A stretch of 64,000 bases of DNA from the NCBI RefSeq assembly GCF_001792775.2, contig NZ_MLGE02000005.1, positions 62,001 to 126,000 on the forward strand, read 5' to 3'. The DNA comes from Staphylococcus pseudintermedius (GTDB taxonomy: Bacteria; Bacillota; Bacilli; Staphylococcales; Staphylococcaceae). The notes beneath the pieces were generated by a model that was not told the origin of the DNA, made no database searches, and worked only from the letters and a program-made list of their open reading frames with translations. The translations under genes and the position numbers were made by a program. Shown piece after piece: positions 17,892 to 27,879 of this stretch (positions are counted from its first letter, which is position 1; each line of letters begins with the position of its first letter).

Positions 17892-18641
17892 ATGAAATTT
17901 AAAATTTTAGCTAGCATATTAGCATTTGTTGTAACATTTATATACGGAGGTATCGTTGATGCAGCAGAAGTATTAACTAAGAAGAATATAGAGAATGAAA
18001 ACATACAAATAAAAGATAATCATGTTCATGTTAATTCGTACTCAACATCCGACTCTAATATAGTTGAAAATAATTACAATTCTAAAGATTTAACAATTGA
18101 AAGTAGACTAGAACATAATGAAGGCACTGATGCTATTACGGCCGATGCCAGTTTGAAAGATAAATACGGCAACGATATTGACAAAACTTTTGATATCAAA
18201 TTTACTAGATTAGTTAACGAAAATGATTTCTCTGCTGAATTTATTGACAAAACCACAGGTGATAAGATTGTATATGATACACATAAAGTCAATGCTTCTG
18301 TTTGGCCAGTTGTTGGTGTTTTAGTTGGGTATTTAGCTAAGCATAGTATAAAACTTGCTATAAAAAAGTATGGTAAAAATGTTGTAACATCTATGATTCG
18401 TACAAGCCCAAAGGTTGCTGTTGAGGCTGCTAAAAAGTTAGGTTATTCGCCAACAAAATCTTATTCCCACGGTAAAAAAGTGTTTAAAAGAAATAAACGA
18501 GGTAACCCAATGTATATAACTCCCGACGCCGATAACCATAGTGGTGGAGCTTGGAAAGGAGCTAGTAGTATTAAGAAATTGGGCAATAAAAAAACGCGTA
18601 GTGGCACATATGATGCTAATTTGAAGAGAATTGGAGATTAA
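17892..18641 (+). CDS. SAR2788-family secreted putative toxin with Ntox21-like C-terminus
   Basis: A 249-residue protein with a signal peptide (about residues 1-24), a variable Asn/Asp-rich middle, one hydrophobic helix (about residues 135-150, WPVVGVLVGYLA) and a basic C-terminal domain. The end (GGAWKGASSIKKLGN ... RSGTYDANLKRIGD) has the pattern I know as Ntox21, a polymorphic-toxin RNase-like domain. The whole resembles the S. aureus SAR2788 family. AGGAG precedes the ATG. A separate gene starts 2 bases after its stop, as expected for toxin plus immunity. Toxicity is inferred. Confidence 0.7.
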   Translation: MKFKILASILAFVVTFIYGGIVDAAEVLTKKNIENENIQIKDNHVHVNSYSTSDSNIVENNYNSKDLTIESRLEHNEGTDAITADASLKDKYGNDIDKTFDIKFTRLVNENDFSAEFIDKTTGDKIVYDTHKVNASVWPVVGVLVGYLAKHSIKLAIKKYGKNVVTSMIRTSPKVAVEAAKKLGYSPTKSYSHGKKVFKRNKRGNPMYITPDADNHSGGAWKGASSIKKLGNKKTRSGTYDANLKRIGD

Positions 18642-18643
18642 TA

Positions 18644-19117
18644 ATGGATATTAAACTAAAAAATCTAGTAATTCAATTCGACTTAAACAGTGAAAGTCCT
18701 TATTTTCAAGTTGAAGATAATTACAAAATAAGATGGGATATTAACTCGATTCAAAAGAGAGACCTTGCAGAAATAATGAGATTATCATTTAAGTCAAAAA
18801 TTAATAGTTCATTCCTATCAAAAATTATCTCACCTTATTGTAAAAGAGAAGTGACTCGACTTGGATGGTATATTAATATAAAGAATTGGCATGAAAATAT
18901 TCATTGCGATTATGAAAAATATATCATTTCTAGTATATATGATATAGATATTACAGAAGTGTTAAATTACTGCATGTATATCAAGAATAGTCAGATTCAA
19001 CCTTTTATCATTTTTTATGATGATACATCTTTATTAAAAATTGGTGTTGATACTATTGATGTAATTAGCGCTTCTGAAGAATTGATTAAAATGTTAAATA
19101 CTAAGTTTAATTTTTAA
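18644..19117 (+). CDS. Probable immunity protein for the Ntox21-like toxin
   Basis: An acidic 157-residue cytoplasmic protein with no signal peptide or membrane segment and no family I recognise. It begins 2 bases after the toxin stop with the ribosome site inside the toxin's last codons, so expression is coupled. Position and soluble, acidic character suggest it neutralises the toxin in the producing cell. That is inference from context only. Confidence 0.55.
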   Translation: MDIKLKNLVIQFDLNSESPYFQVEDNYKIRWDINSIQKRDLAEIMRLSFKSKINSSFLSKIISPYCKREVTRLGWYINIKNWHENIHCDYEKYIISSIYDIDITEVLNYCMYIKNSQIQPFIIFYDDTSLLKIGVDTIDVISASEELIKMLNTKFNF

Positions 19118-19292
19118 TTCATATATCATGAAAACACTATGCAATTTGTAGTATCGTATTAGACTGTCGAAAAAGCCCTATGGAGCTGACCAAATATTAT
19201 TCTAGCATGTTGAGGTGCCTGTTTTAATACAACGGTAGAACCTTTCCGGAACCCTATGCATAGCGCATCGTATACTTTTATTCAACTATAGA

Positions 19293-19330
19293 AAAAGCAG
19301 GTTCGGGAACATCCCCCGCCTGCTTTTCTT
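19293..19330. terminator. Terminator between the toxin patch and the ars operon
   Basis: AAAAGCAGG with CGGG pairs with CCCG and CCTGCTTTT. A and T runs flank it on both sides, so it can serve the two converging transcripts. The ~170 bases upstream of it hold nothing I recognise. Confidence 0.8.
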
Positions 19331-19416
19331 GTCATCTATTGATTGCGCCTTCATATCACTTCATAGTTATGTTATGCCCTGTCTATTGGCCTCAAAGGCA
19401 TCACGTTAACATGATT

Positions 19417-19821
19417 CTAGCTTTCTGTATGTGCATGAAACACCTTAATTTTCTCGCCAATTTCATCTCGCACACGTTGAAATTCTGACCAATCTTTTCC
19501 CGCTGGATCATCAAAGCCCCAATGTTCTTTTTTAACGTGTGATGGTATCGTCGGACAATTTTGGTCTGCATCACTACATAGCGTGACCACTAAATCTGAT
19601 TGTTGGATGATTTGAGGATCAATCAAGTCTGAAGTATGAGACGAGATATCGATACCGACCTCTTCCATTGCTTTGATTGCTTGTGGATTCACACCATGTG
19701 TTTCAATCCCAGCAGAATAAACATCCCAATCATCACCTAATATGTGTTTGCCCCATCCCTCAGCCATTTGACTGCGGCATGCGTTTCCAGTACATATAAA
19801 ATAAATGGTTTTCTTATGCAT
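19417..19821 (-). CDS. arsC: Arsenate reductase, thioredoxin-dependent
   Basis: A 134-residue low-molecular-weight-phosphatase-fold reductase. Counted from ATG 19821, which has GGAAGAGGG at good spacing, the active-site cysteines fall at positions 10, 15, 82 and 89, as in S. aureus pI258 ArsC (CTGNACRS and LCSDADQNC). It reduces arsenate to arsenite, which the adjacent ArsB exports. Third gene of arsRBC. Confidence 0.95.
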   Translation of the reverse strand: MHKKTIYFICTGNACRSQMAEGWGKHILGDDWDVYSAGIETHGVNPQAIKAMEEVGIDISSHTSDLIDPQIIQQSDLVVTLCSDADQNCPTIPSHVKKEHWGFDDPAGKDWSEFQRVRDEIGEKIKVFHAHTES

Positions 19822-19836
19822 CTTCAACCCTCTTCC

Positions 19837-21126
19837 TTAAAATAGAATGAATGTCAGGTATAAACCTAGAAGTGTAATAAATAATACGGGTATCGTCGTG
19901 ATGATACCGATTTTAAAGTATGTCCCCCATGAAATCTTGACGCCTTTTTGAGTTAATACATGTAACCATAATAATGTTGCTAAAGAACCCATTGGCGTCA
20001 TTTTAGGTCCTAAGTCAGAACCAATGACATTCGCATAAATCATGCCTTCTTTAATTGCACCTACCACATCAGCTTGGCCAATCGCAATAGCGTCTATTAA
20101 AACAGTCGGCATATTGTTCATCATAGAAGACAGAAATGCTGCAATAAATCCCATACCCATCACGCTACTGAATAAACCATAACTCGAAATATGCGTCAAT
20201 ATATCCGCTAAAATCGTTGTAATCCCTGCATTTTTCAAACCAAAAACCACCAAATACATCCCAATAGAAAAAAGAACGATATGCCATGGTGCACCTTTAA
20301 TCACCTGTTTGATTCGTATAACTTTGGATTGGCGTGCGAACAAAATGAATATCAATGCAATACTTGACACAATGAAAGATACAGGGATTTTTACAAATTC
20401 ACTCACTAAATAACCCACGAGTAGTAATGCTAAAACAGCCCACGACACATTAAATAATTTGTGGTCTTTAATCGCCTCTTTGGGTAATGTTAAATTTTGA
20501 GTGTCGAATGTTCGAGGTATTGATTTTTTGAAATATAGCCATAAAATGAAAATGCTCGCCATTAACGAGAAGAGATTAGGAATAAACATACGACTCAAAT
20601 ATTGAATAAAGCCGATATCAAAGTAATCCGCGGAAACAATATTGACTAAATTACTTACTATGAACGGGAGCGATGTCGTATCAGCAATAAATCCACTTGC
20701 AATCACAAACGGGAAAACCGCCTTTTGATTAAAACCTAAATGGCGGACCATCGCTAAAACAATCGGTGTCAATATAAGGGCCGCACCATCATTCGCAAAA
20801 AATGCTGCCACTACTGCACCCAATAACATCACAAAAACAAACATTTTCAAGCCATTACCGTTTGCTGCCTTGGCCATATGTATTGCAGACCATTCAAAAA
20901 ATCCAATTTCATCTAATATGAGCGAAATCAAAATAATAGCGATAAATGTCATCGTCGCATTCCATACAATTCCAGTAACTTCAACTACGTCAGAAAAGCT
21001 AACAACACCTGAAACCAACGCCAAAAATGCACCGATTAATGCAGTCACACCGATATCTAAATTTTTAGGTTGCCAAATCACAAAAACTAAAGTGAACAGG
21101 AAAATAACAATTGCTAACAATGTCAT
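19837..21126 (-). CDS. arsB: Arsenite efflux permease
   Basis: A 429-residue, about 12-segment membrane protein that follows staphylococcal ArsB from end to end ([56 protein letters not shown]). It extrudes arsenite and antimonite using the proton gradient. The ATG at 21126 overlaps the arsR stop codon (ATGA), so the two genes are translationally coupled. Confidence 0.95.
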   Translation of the reverse strand: MTLLAIVIFLFTLVFVIWQPKNLDIGVTALIGAFLALVSGVVSFSDVVEVTGIVWNATMTFIAIILISLILDEIGFFEWSAIHMAKAANGNGLKMFVFVMLLGAVVAAFFANDGAALILTPIVLAMVRHLGFNQKAVFPFVIASGFIADTTSLPFIVSNLVNIVSADYFDIGFIQYLSRMFIPNLFSLMASIFILWLYFKKSIPRTFDTQNLTLPKEAIKDHKLFNVSWAVLALLLVGYLVSEFVKIPVSFIVSSIALIFILFARQSKVIRIKQVIKGAPWHIVLFSIGMYLVVFGLKNAGITTILADILTHISSYGLFSSVMGMGFIAAFLSSMMNNMPTVLIDAIAIGQADVVGAIKEGMIYANVIGSDLGPKMTPMGSLATLLWLHVLTQKGVKISWGTYFKIGIITTIPVLFITLLGLYLTFILF

Positions 21127-21443
21127 GCGCCACATTCACCCGATATGATATCGTGACATATACAGCGTTCGTGAGCAGTGTGAATGAAGTTGATGTTTGC
21201 ATTAACCGCTTCTAACAATGCGCGATTCAGTCGATACAGGCGTTTATTACCGCTTTTTCTTGTAAAAACCAACTCGTTATCGACTAAAGCCTTCATATGA
21301 TAACTGAGCGTAGGTTGCGAAAAATCAAAGTGTGCCAACAAATCGCAAGCACACAATTCCCCACAAGAAAGAATATCGAGTATTTCTAACCGACTCGGAT
21401 CAGCTAAAATTTTTAATATTTTGGAAAGTGCTTGATATGACAT
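21123..21443 (-). CDS. arsR: Arsenical resistance repressor
   Basis: A 106-residue ArsR/SmtB winged-helix repressor. The metal-sensing CxC lies in the recognition region ([12 protein letters not shown]). The C-terminus holds additional Cys residues ([15 protein letters not shown]). It represses the arsRBC operon until arsenite binds. A perfect 7-bp inverted repeat lies 39 bases upstream of its start, and AGGAGG precedes the ATG. Confidence 0.94.
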   Translation of the reverse strand: MSYQALSKILKILADPSRLEILDILSCGELCACDLLAHFDFSQPTLSYHMKALVDNELVFTRKSGNKRLYRLNRALLEAVNANINFIHTAHERCICHDIISGECGA

Positions 21444-21481
21444 CTATATACCTCCTAAACTTCAAATAGTTTAACATCTAT

Positions 21482-21497
21482 ATAGACATTTGTCTAT
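21482..21497 (-). promoter_or_regulatory. Candidate ArsR operator
   Basis: ATAGACA and TGTCTAT are separated by two bases and form a perfect dyad in the arsR promoter region. Similar ATA-rich dyads are bound by ArsR repressors. Confidence 0.6.
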
Positions 21498-21621
21498 GTA
21501 GGTTTTTTTAAGCTTAAAAAATACGACTTAATAATTGGTGCTACTCATTCACCCAACATTTTGAATCATGTCCCTTTCGATTATGTTTGTGCCATCAGCC
21601 AGCTATTAGCTATGACATACA

Positions 21622-21668
21622 AAAAGAGGACCGACAAGATTTGAGTTCAATCTCACCAGTCCTCGTTT
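21622..21668. terminator. Possible terminator in the arsR-MFS gap
   Basis: GAGGAC pairs with GTCCTC and an inner AGATT pairs with AATCT; the stem is followed by T residues on the forward strand. No obvious gene leads into it. Confidence 0.45.
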
Positions 21669-21889
21669 CATATACCCGACGTCAATGCCTCTGTCGCCCA
21701 CTCCCTCGTACTTCATATACAAGTAGGAATGAGACATAAATTTTCAACAATTTATCTCTGCATAAAATGATCATTCATTTACATTTTATAATAGTCAAAA
21801 ATCGAAGGTGAATAAGTCATAAAAATAGATGCTATTGTTTTGCCAGATTTCAAAAACTTGCCCTCAGTTTCGCTATATTAGGTGTAAGA

Positions 21890-22285
21890 TTGCCCAGAAG
21901 GCTGACACTCCTGAGGGGAGGCGTGCATACTGCTAGCAGTCACTTCTTTACTTTAAAATTGGCTACCGTTTAAAGCAGTAGCTGTCTGACTTCTCAAGGC
22001 GCATGCTTTTGAGAAGTCGAGTCAGCCTTGCGGGGTACAGTACAACGAAATCTTTGTTACACATGAGATTTCTATACTGCTCCCAAAATCTACAATGAAT
22101 GGGTGCGCTGGGAATCAATAAACGGTGTTCCAAAAGCAGGATTTTCGACAGAATCCCCGCGATTTCGGCAAAATTTGGAAAGCAATTTTGCTCATCGCTC
22201 GGTTCTGCTCAAATCCTAAGCGCTTTTGTCACAACCTCCCTTCATCCCCTAGGAAAGAGAAGCCATGAAAGCAATCAAAAATACA
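21890..22285 (+). repeat. Dispersed intergenic repeat, copy A
   Basis: About 395 bases are repeated in inverted orientation at 29410-29803 with few differences. It contains a hairpin (GACTTCTCAA ... TTGAGAAGTC near 21988-22018) and the GACTCCTGAGG-like end at its left. A 76-codon frame inside (from 22099) recurs in copy B, but most of the base differences between the copies change the amino acid, so the frame is not under protein-level selection. The rest of the 21.5-22.4 kb gap holds nothing I recognise. Confidence 0.8.
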
Positions 22286-22370
22286 AATCGTACGGAGAGG
22301 GCAAGTTTAACAAAATACTGCATCAATAACATCAAAATTTTTACACCCATCTCTTAAACATATTGATTGA

Positions 22371-24224
22371 CTACTCGTTTGAAATGTAATGTGATTTGCC
22401 CTTTAAGAAGAAACTTAAAATGAGTGCTAAACCACTTAAAGCCGTCGCGACCCAGAAAGCACTGTTGACCCCATCAACAGAAGCAAGCTGATTGACGAAT
22501 TTAATTATAGCCCCCATCGCTTGCTCTTGGCCACCGAGTTGTTGGGCCAAGGCTTGCAAACTATCTTGAATCGTTGGATCTGTAAGGTCTAAATCTTGTT
22601 GGAATGTTGCCAAATGTGATTCGGTTTGTTGCGTCATCACTGTCACTAAGATTGCCGTACCAATTGAGCCGGCTAATTGTCTCATCGTATTGACTAAGGC
22701 ATTACCATGAGAGATTAAACGTGACGGCAATGCGTTCATTCCTGCTGTCATAATCGGCATCATTACAAAACTCATACCGAACGAACGGATAATATAAATC
22801 ATTAAAATACTACGATAAGGTGTATCCATCGTTAATTGTGTCAGTTCCCACGTGCCATATGTTGTAATGGCTAAACCGATAATCGTAATCGGCTTAATCC
22901 CAATTGTATCAAGTAATTTACCAGCTATAGGTCCCATCACACCCATAATTAATGCACCTGGTAACAGTAATAACCCAGAGTCTAGCGCTGAGAAGCCTCT
23001 TAAACTTTGTAAATAAAGTGGTAGTAAAATCATACCACCGAAAAGACTCATTGTGAGAATCATATTAATCACTGCAGTTAATGTAAATCCTGAATATTTA
23101 AGTACTTCAAAACTCAACATTGGCGCTTTCATTGTCATTTCGCGAACGACAAACGCCACCGTAAAGCTGATTCCGATTATAAACATAATGACAATTTTTG
23201 TTGACGTCCAGCCATCGTTACCTGCTTCACTAAAGCCGTATAACAATGCCCCGAAACCAATTGTACTAAAAATGATACCCGGAATATCTGCTTTTGGATT
23301 CGTCGTTTTTTGATAAATGCCGAACCAAACAAATGCGAGCGCGAGTGAAATAATACCGACAATAAACATACCGAAGAACATCGTATGCCAGTCATAGTTT
23401 TCAATAATATAACCTGACAGTGTAGGTCCAATGGCTGGTGCTAAAATCATCGCAATCCCCATTGTTCCCATGGCCATACCACGTTTTTCAGGTGGGAAGA
23501 TTGTCATAAATACATTCGTCCCTAATGGCATGAGCACCCCTGCACCCATCGCTTGAAGCACACGCCCGACCATCATAATCGAAAAGCTCCAAGCGAAACC
23601 ACAGACGAGTGAGCCTATCGTAAATATCAACATCGCAGTTAAGAATAAGCGACGATATGAATATTTGTTAAATAAGAATGCACTAATTGGAATCAAAATC
23701 CCGTTCACTAACATAAAGCCTGTCATCAACCATTGTCCTGTTGAAGCAGAAATATTAAAATCTGTGTTGATTCGAGGTAGTGCTGTGTTTAACAAGGTTT
23801 GGTTCAAAATAGAAATGAACATCCCAAAAATCATCGCAGTTAAAATTTTTCCACGTGTGGCCCCTTTTTTAAAAACATAATTTTGTGTCGCATCTGCTAC
23901 TTGTTCGTTGACCGGCCGAGGTGCAGTTTTATTTTGATTTACTGTCTCATTTTGGTGTGTGTGCTCACCTTTAGTAAATAAACTACTAGAGACATCCTCG
24001 TCACTTTGATTTTGACGTGTCGAAGTTGCTGCTGAATACTGATCATCTTCATCTAAACGAAAAGTATGTGTCGTCGGATGTGCATCACGTTCAGGTTGCG
24101 TGGTGTCTGGTGTGACGTCACGATGTTGTTGAGAAAGTGATCGTCTCTTTCTTCCTCGAATGATTGTCCAGTTCAGTATGATAATCACAATAAGAGCAAC
24201 TATGGTGTAAATCATCATAAACAT
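22371..24224 (-). CDS. DHA2-family multidrug efflux MFS transporter (EmrB/QacA type)
   Basis: A 617-residue protein. Residues ~3-22 form an N-terminal membrane helix, followed by a ~90-residue hydrophilic, Thr/Gln/Asp-rich linker. A 14-segment DHA2 transporter begins near residue 125, with motif A-like LFNKYSYRRLF and motif C GMGIAMILAPAIGPTLSGY-like sequence. The linker makes it longer than typical EmrB (~510). It lies 16 bases after an EmrA-like gene, with a divergent TetR regulator beyond, so it is probably a drug or fatty-acid exporter. Start ATG 24224 follows GGGGG. Confidence 0.88.
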   Translation of the reverse strand: MFMMIYTIVALIVIIILNWTIIRGRKRRSLSQQHRDVTPDTTQPERDAHPTTHTFRLDEDDQYSAATSTRQNQSDEDVSSSLFTKGEHTHQNETVNQNKTAPRPVNEQVADATQNYVFKKGATRGKILTAMIFGMFISILNQTLLNTALPRINTDFNISASTGQWLMTGFMLVNGILIPISAFLFNKYSYRRLFLTAMLIFTIGSLVCGFAWSFSIMMVGRVLQAMGAGVLMPLGTNVFMTIFPPEKRGMAMGTMGIAMILAPAIGPTLSGYIIENYDWHTMFFGMFIVGIISLALAFVWFGIYQKTTNPKADIPGIIFSTIGFGALLYGFSEAGNDGWTSTKIVIMFIIGISFTVAFVVREMTMKAPMLSFEVLKYSGFTLTAVINMILTMSLFGGMILLPLYLQSLRGFSALDSGLLLLPGALIMGVMGPIAGKLLDTIGIKPITIIGLAITTYGTWELTQLTMDTPYRSILMIYIIRSFGMSFVMMPIMTAGMNALPSRLISHGNALVNTMRQLAGSIGTAILVTVMTQQTESHLATFQQDLDLTDPTIQDSLQALAQQLGGQEQAMGAIIKFVNQLASVDGVNSAFWVATALSGLALILSFFLKGKSHYISNE

Positions 24225-24240
24225 GTGATGACCCCCTCTC

Positions 24241-24888
24241 TTAATTTTTGTGAATACTTACTTCAGCATTCATGCCTGGAACAACACCGTTAGAAGGTTG
24301 GCTGTTTAATTTGATTTTAACAGGCACCACTTGTGTCACCTTTGTATAGTTACCGTCACTATTCGATGATGGCATTAATGAAAAACTTGAGGCAGTTGCA
24401 TGACCGATTTGATCAACTTTACCTTTTACTTTTGCGTCTTGACCGTCAATCGTCACATCCACATCTTGACCATTTTGAACGTCTTTTACTTCTGTTTCGT
24501 CAATGTTTGCTGTGATATATAAGTCGTCAAGGTCATAAGCATAAGCAATCGGTTGACCTGCTTGCGCGATACCGTCTTCTTGACCATCTAATTTTGCGAT
24601 TGTCCCAGCTTTAGGCATCGTAATCGTCATCGTTTGTGGCGCTTCACCTTGTCTTGCACCTTGTACTTTCGCGACAGTATCCCCTTTTTTCAATGTGTCG
24701 CCTTCACGAACATCTAAGCTACTCATTTTTCCTGACACTGGGCTGGCAATTTTAATTTGGTCCCCGTCCACTTGTGCGTTATCTGTTTTAATATAGTTCA
24801 CGGATTGATTGTAGAAATAAAATCCTACAATCCCCCCGATAATTAACACGATAATCGTAACAATATTTATCATGATTAATTTCTTCAT
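24241..24888 (-). CDS. HlyD/EmrA-family efflux adaptor
   Basis: A 215-residue membrane-fusion-like protein: an N-terminal anchor helix (about residues 3-22), the YIKTDNAQVDGDQIKIASPVSG lipoyl-half motif, a short or missing coiled coil and a C-terminal beta-barrel ending PGMNAEVSIHKN. The short hairpin is typical of Gram-positive EmrA partners. The ATG at 24888 has AAAGGAG in front; a TTG further up lacks one. It forms an efflux pair with the next gene. Confidence 0.87.
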   Translation of the reverse strand: MKKLIMINIVTIIVLIIGGIVGFYFYNQSVNYIKTDNAQVDGDQIKIASPVSGKMSSLDVREGDTLKKGDTVAKVQGARQGEAPQTMTITMPKAGTIAKLDGQEDGIAQAGQPIAYAYDLDDLYITANIDETEVKDVQNGQDVDVTIDGQDAKVKGKVDQIGHATASSFSLMPSSNSDGNYTKVTQVVPVKIKLNSQPSNGVVPGMNAEVSIHKN

Positions 24889-24963
24889 GTTTACTACTCC
24901 TTTTCTCAATCAATTTAACTTCTGTATTATAAGATAATTCACTTTTGAAAAATACAGACAATC

Positions 24964-24994
24964 TTGACAAATGTGTCGGATTGAAATTTATAAT
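24964..24994 (+). promoter_or_regulatory. Promoter/operator between the efflux genes and tetR
   Basis: TTGACA (24964-24969) precedes TTTATA/TATAAT (from 24987) at 17-19 bases. GACAAATGTGTC overlaps it as a short dyad. This 105-base divergent region should also hold the leftward efflux promoter; TetR binding is inferred. Confidence 0.5.
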
Positions 24995-25014
24995 ATAATA
25001 ATGATGGTGATAAT

Positions 25015-25578
25015 ATGGGAAAAACAAAATCAAAAGCAAGACGACGCATTGTGAAGGCAATGATTGAATTATTAAAGACGGAATCCTTTGATGAGATTAC
25101 CATTAAACAGATTTGTGCAGAGAGCGGTGTACATCGTTCAACGTTTTACGCTCAATTTGAAGATAAATATCAATTGTTTGATGTTTTGACGACATATCAT
25201 ATGGCAAAGTATGAAAAGCTTATTTTGTATACATCAAAAGTGTTTGAGTCTTACCCGTTAGAAGAGGCAAAAGCGCGTGTCATCCAAACATTTCGTCTAC
25301 TGTTTAAATATATGAAACGCCACCAAACCTTTTTCACGACTATTATCGTGACACAACCGCAATTAAAAGCTATTCATCAATATTTAAAATTTACGCGTGA
25401 CGCTTATGAAAAGTTATTAAATCAACTGCCTCAATTGCAACAATCCAAATATTTTATCAACTATACGATTGGCGGTGAACTTGCGCTTATTTACAGTTGG
25501 CTCATGCAAGGTTGTCAAGAATCTCCTGACGATATGGCGCAAATTTTGTATGCTAACATTATTAAAACGGGCAGATAG
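25015..25578 (+). CDS. TetR family regulator
   Basis: A 187-residue protein with the TetR HTH at the N-terminus (RIVKAMIELLKTESFDEITIKQICAESGVHRSTFYAQFEDK). The C-terminal region resembles the TetR_C_33 type (LIYSWLMQGCQESPDDMA). It is divergent from the EmrA/EmrB-like pair and probably represses it until a ligand binds. The next gene on the same strand is about 100 bases away. Confidence 0.88.
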   Translation: MGKTKSKARRRIVKAMIELLKTESFDEITIKQICAESGVHRSTFYAQFEDKYQLFDVLTTYHMAKYEKLILYTSKVFESYPLEEAKARVIQTFRLLFKYMKRHQTFFTTIIVTQPQLKAIHQYLKFTRDAYEKLLNQLPQLQQSKYFINYTIGGELALIYSWLMQGCQESPDDMAQILYANIIKTGR

Positions 25579-25681
25579 TTTCACTGTCGGACATGACACA
25601 CATGTGATACAATCCAACTGACCTACATGATACAAAGCTTTGTCGAATTTTTAATAAAGAAGAAAAGTGAGGTTATGCATC

Positions 25682-26851
25682 ATGGCTTCCACCCCCAAAA
25701 AGCAACGTATCATTGAGTTAGATGCGTTGCGTGGGATGAGTTTGTTTGGTATTTTACTCATGAATATTTTAGTGTTTAGTTTTCCTTATGAGCATGTCCG
25801 CTTAGACGTTGCACTCCAAGGCGTCAATGGCTTTTTGTTTCGAGTGGTGTCATTACTTGTTATTGGTTCATTTTATCCGATTTTTTCATTCTTATTCGGA
25901 TTCAGTTTGATGCTCATATATCACAGCACACAACAACGCGGTATCGCATTTAAGCCCGTGATGATACGACGGCTTATTTTTTTGGCGTTACTTGGGTTAA
26001 TCCACGGGTTTTTCTTTTATTCAGGAGATATTCTATTTACATATGCGGTGATGGGCTTTGGCGCGATGTGGTGCACAAAATCCTCTGTCAAAAGATTAAA
26101 AAATGCAGCGATCATTTTGTTTGCAATCAAAGTCGTCATTTGGGGTCTGCCCTTTCTTATCATGGGATGGATGACAAAAGCGAAATTACCGTTCAGTGGC
26201 GGGTCTCAGGCAGAATTGAACAACGTGTTACAAGCTCAAACGAGTGTGCATTATATTGATTTCTTCCTTTATAATGCACAAGATAATTTCAGCAACATTG
26301 CAGCAACACTGACGCTTGATTGGCTCGATATTTTCCCTTATTTATTGTTAGGCATGGCAGCGATGAAAGGGCATTTCGTCACCTGGGTCAAGGAACACCC
26401 GACACGTGCGATAAAGTGGGGCAGCCTTTTTATCATTATCGGGGTGCTCATCAAATTCTTAGGTGCATATGCTATCACGAACCCTGGCTATATGATGTTC
26501 AGTTTTACAGTGGGCGGTCCGTTATTATCTGTCGGTATCGTGCTTCTCTTTTTCCATATGATGCAATATCACACAGCACAAAAGTTCCTCGACCCGTTCC
26601 GCTATCTTGGAAAAATGAGTTTGTCCGTGTACCTATCTCAAACGCTTGTCTGTATGTTCTTTTTTGCAGGTTTTGGTCTTGGATTTTATAATCAATTACC
26701 GCTTTATCAAACTTATCTATTTGCGCTCGCCCTCTTCCTCGTACAAGTTGTGATTTGTTATGTCTACCAACGTCAATTCACACAAGGTCCCATCGAATGG
26801 GTGTGGCGAAAAGTTACATATTTCGGCGTCAAAACGATGTCATCAAAATAA
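25682..26851 (+). CDS. DUF418 membrane protein (YeiB-like)
   Basis: A 389-residue protein with the N-terminal RIIELDALRGMSLFGILLMN motif and about eight or more membrane helices. The C-terminal DUF418 domain contains FRYLGKMSLSVYLSQTLVCMFFF and GPIEWVWRKVTY. Related proteins belong to the acyltransferase-3/YeiB group; no substrate is known. The ATG at 25682 follows AAAGTGAGG; a GTG at 25667 overlaps that site. Confidence 0.88.
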   Translation: MASTPKKQRIIELDALRGMSLFGILLMNILVFSFPYEHVRLDVALQGVNGFLFRVVSLLVIGSFYPIFSFLFGFSLMLIYHSTQQRGIAFKPVMIRRLIFLALLGLIHGFFFYSGDILFTYAVMGFGAMWCTKSSVKRLKNAAIILFAIKVVIWGLPFLIMGWMTKAKLPFSGGSQAELNNVLQAQTSVHYIDFFLYNAQDNFSNIAATLTLDWLDIFPYLLLGMAAMKGHFVTWVKEHPTRAIKWGSLFIIIGVLIKFLGAYAITNPGYMMFSFTVGGPLLSVGIVLLFFHMMQYHTAQKFLDPFRYLGKMSLSVYLSQTLVCMFFFAGFGLGFYNQLPLYQTYLFALALFLVQVVICYVYQRQFTQGPIEWVWRKVTYFGVKTMSSK

Positions 26852-27084
26852 GCGCACACGTTAAACAGGCCTGTTCAATCATTCATAGTCGCTACGCTAT
26901 CAATGTGAAGAGGCCCTTTTATTGGAGAACTTTTTGAAAATGAAAAACACAAAATGATATGTTTACTGTCATATCTTTTGCTTACCCTTACTGTATCATG
27001 TTTTGCATCATTTTGGGATACAAATATTAGAAATTTATTGTTTTTTTATGAATTGTCTCACAAAAGATGTAATATTTACATATA

Positions 27085-27657
27085 TTAAGTATCATCTCCC
27101 ACATGATTAAAATCGCGTTTCAAACATTCATAATGATTCACACTCACATATTGCCCTTCATCGATGTCATCTTCATGTTTAACACCAACGAAACGAAATC
27201 CCACTTTTTCTGCAACACGATTACTACCAATATTACGTACATTCGCACGCAATTCTAATTTATTGAGGTGATAATCCGTAAATGCAATTTCGCATAATTT
27301 GCGTACTGCAGCTGTCGTTATCCCTTGACCATTTTCACTTTTCGCAAGCCAGTAACCGACTTCTGCCTTACGTGTTTTTTCATTCCAAGCATGCAAATCA
27401 ATTGTCCCAATGAGTTGATCTTGTTTATAAATCAAGAAAAATAGCGCTTTCCCCTCTGCTACTAAGCTTAAAGTTTGTTGCATAAATGCCGCTTCTTTTT
27501 CCACAGAGGTCATCGTTTCTGCCCATGGTAAAAAAGTTTTGAGATGATCTCGATTTTGATTTATAACTTTATAAAGCGCTGGTGCATACTTAAGTGTTGG
27601 GTAAACAAAATCAATGTCGTCATTCACTGCGAGTCTAAAATGTTGCACCCCACTCAC
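27085..27657 (-). CDS. RimJ/RimL-type N-acetyltransferase
   Basis: A 190-residue GNAT protein with IGTIDLHAWNEKTRKAEVGYWLA, the acetyl-CoA loop ENGQGITTAAVRKL and the C-terminal NVRNIGSNRVAEKVGFRFVG that is typical of ribosomal-protein-serine acetyltransferases. GTG codons at 27657 and 27648 are both possible starts; GAGGGG fits the second better. The acceptor is unknown. Confidence 0.87.
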   Translation of the reverse strand: MSGVQHFRLAVNDDIDFVYPTLKYAPALYKVINQNRDHLKTFLPWAETMTSVEKEAAFMQQTLSLVAEGKALFFLIYKQDQLIGTIDLHAWNEKTRKAEVGYWLAKSENGQGITTAAVRKLCEIAFTDYHLNKLELRANVRNIGSNRVAEKVGFRFVGVKHEDDIDEGQYVSVNHYECLKRDFNHVGDDT

Positions 27658-27879
27658 CCCTCACCTTTAGTTTTCAGATTATTATACACAAATACAACAA
27701 TTAAAACAATCTGTCTTCAAACTGAATTTTACAAGCACTTGCGTCAATCGCAATCTATAAAACGCATTTTTTTAATGCAATTTTTCAATTTTTAGGTTAT
27801 CATTTATTTTCCAACTGTCGAAATTCGTTGTTATAAAAAAATAAAACAGGGGTATAAGAATATTCAGGGGTGAAAAATA

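Noticed and set aside
22099..22329. 76-codon frame, repeated at 29392-29592 on the other strand, starting MGALGINKRCSK
   Set aside because: It looks like a conserved gene, but both copies lie in the dispersed repeat, lack ribosome sites and most of the few base differences change the amino acid. The conservation is at DNA level.
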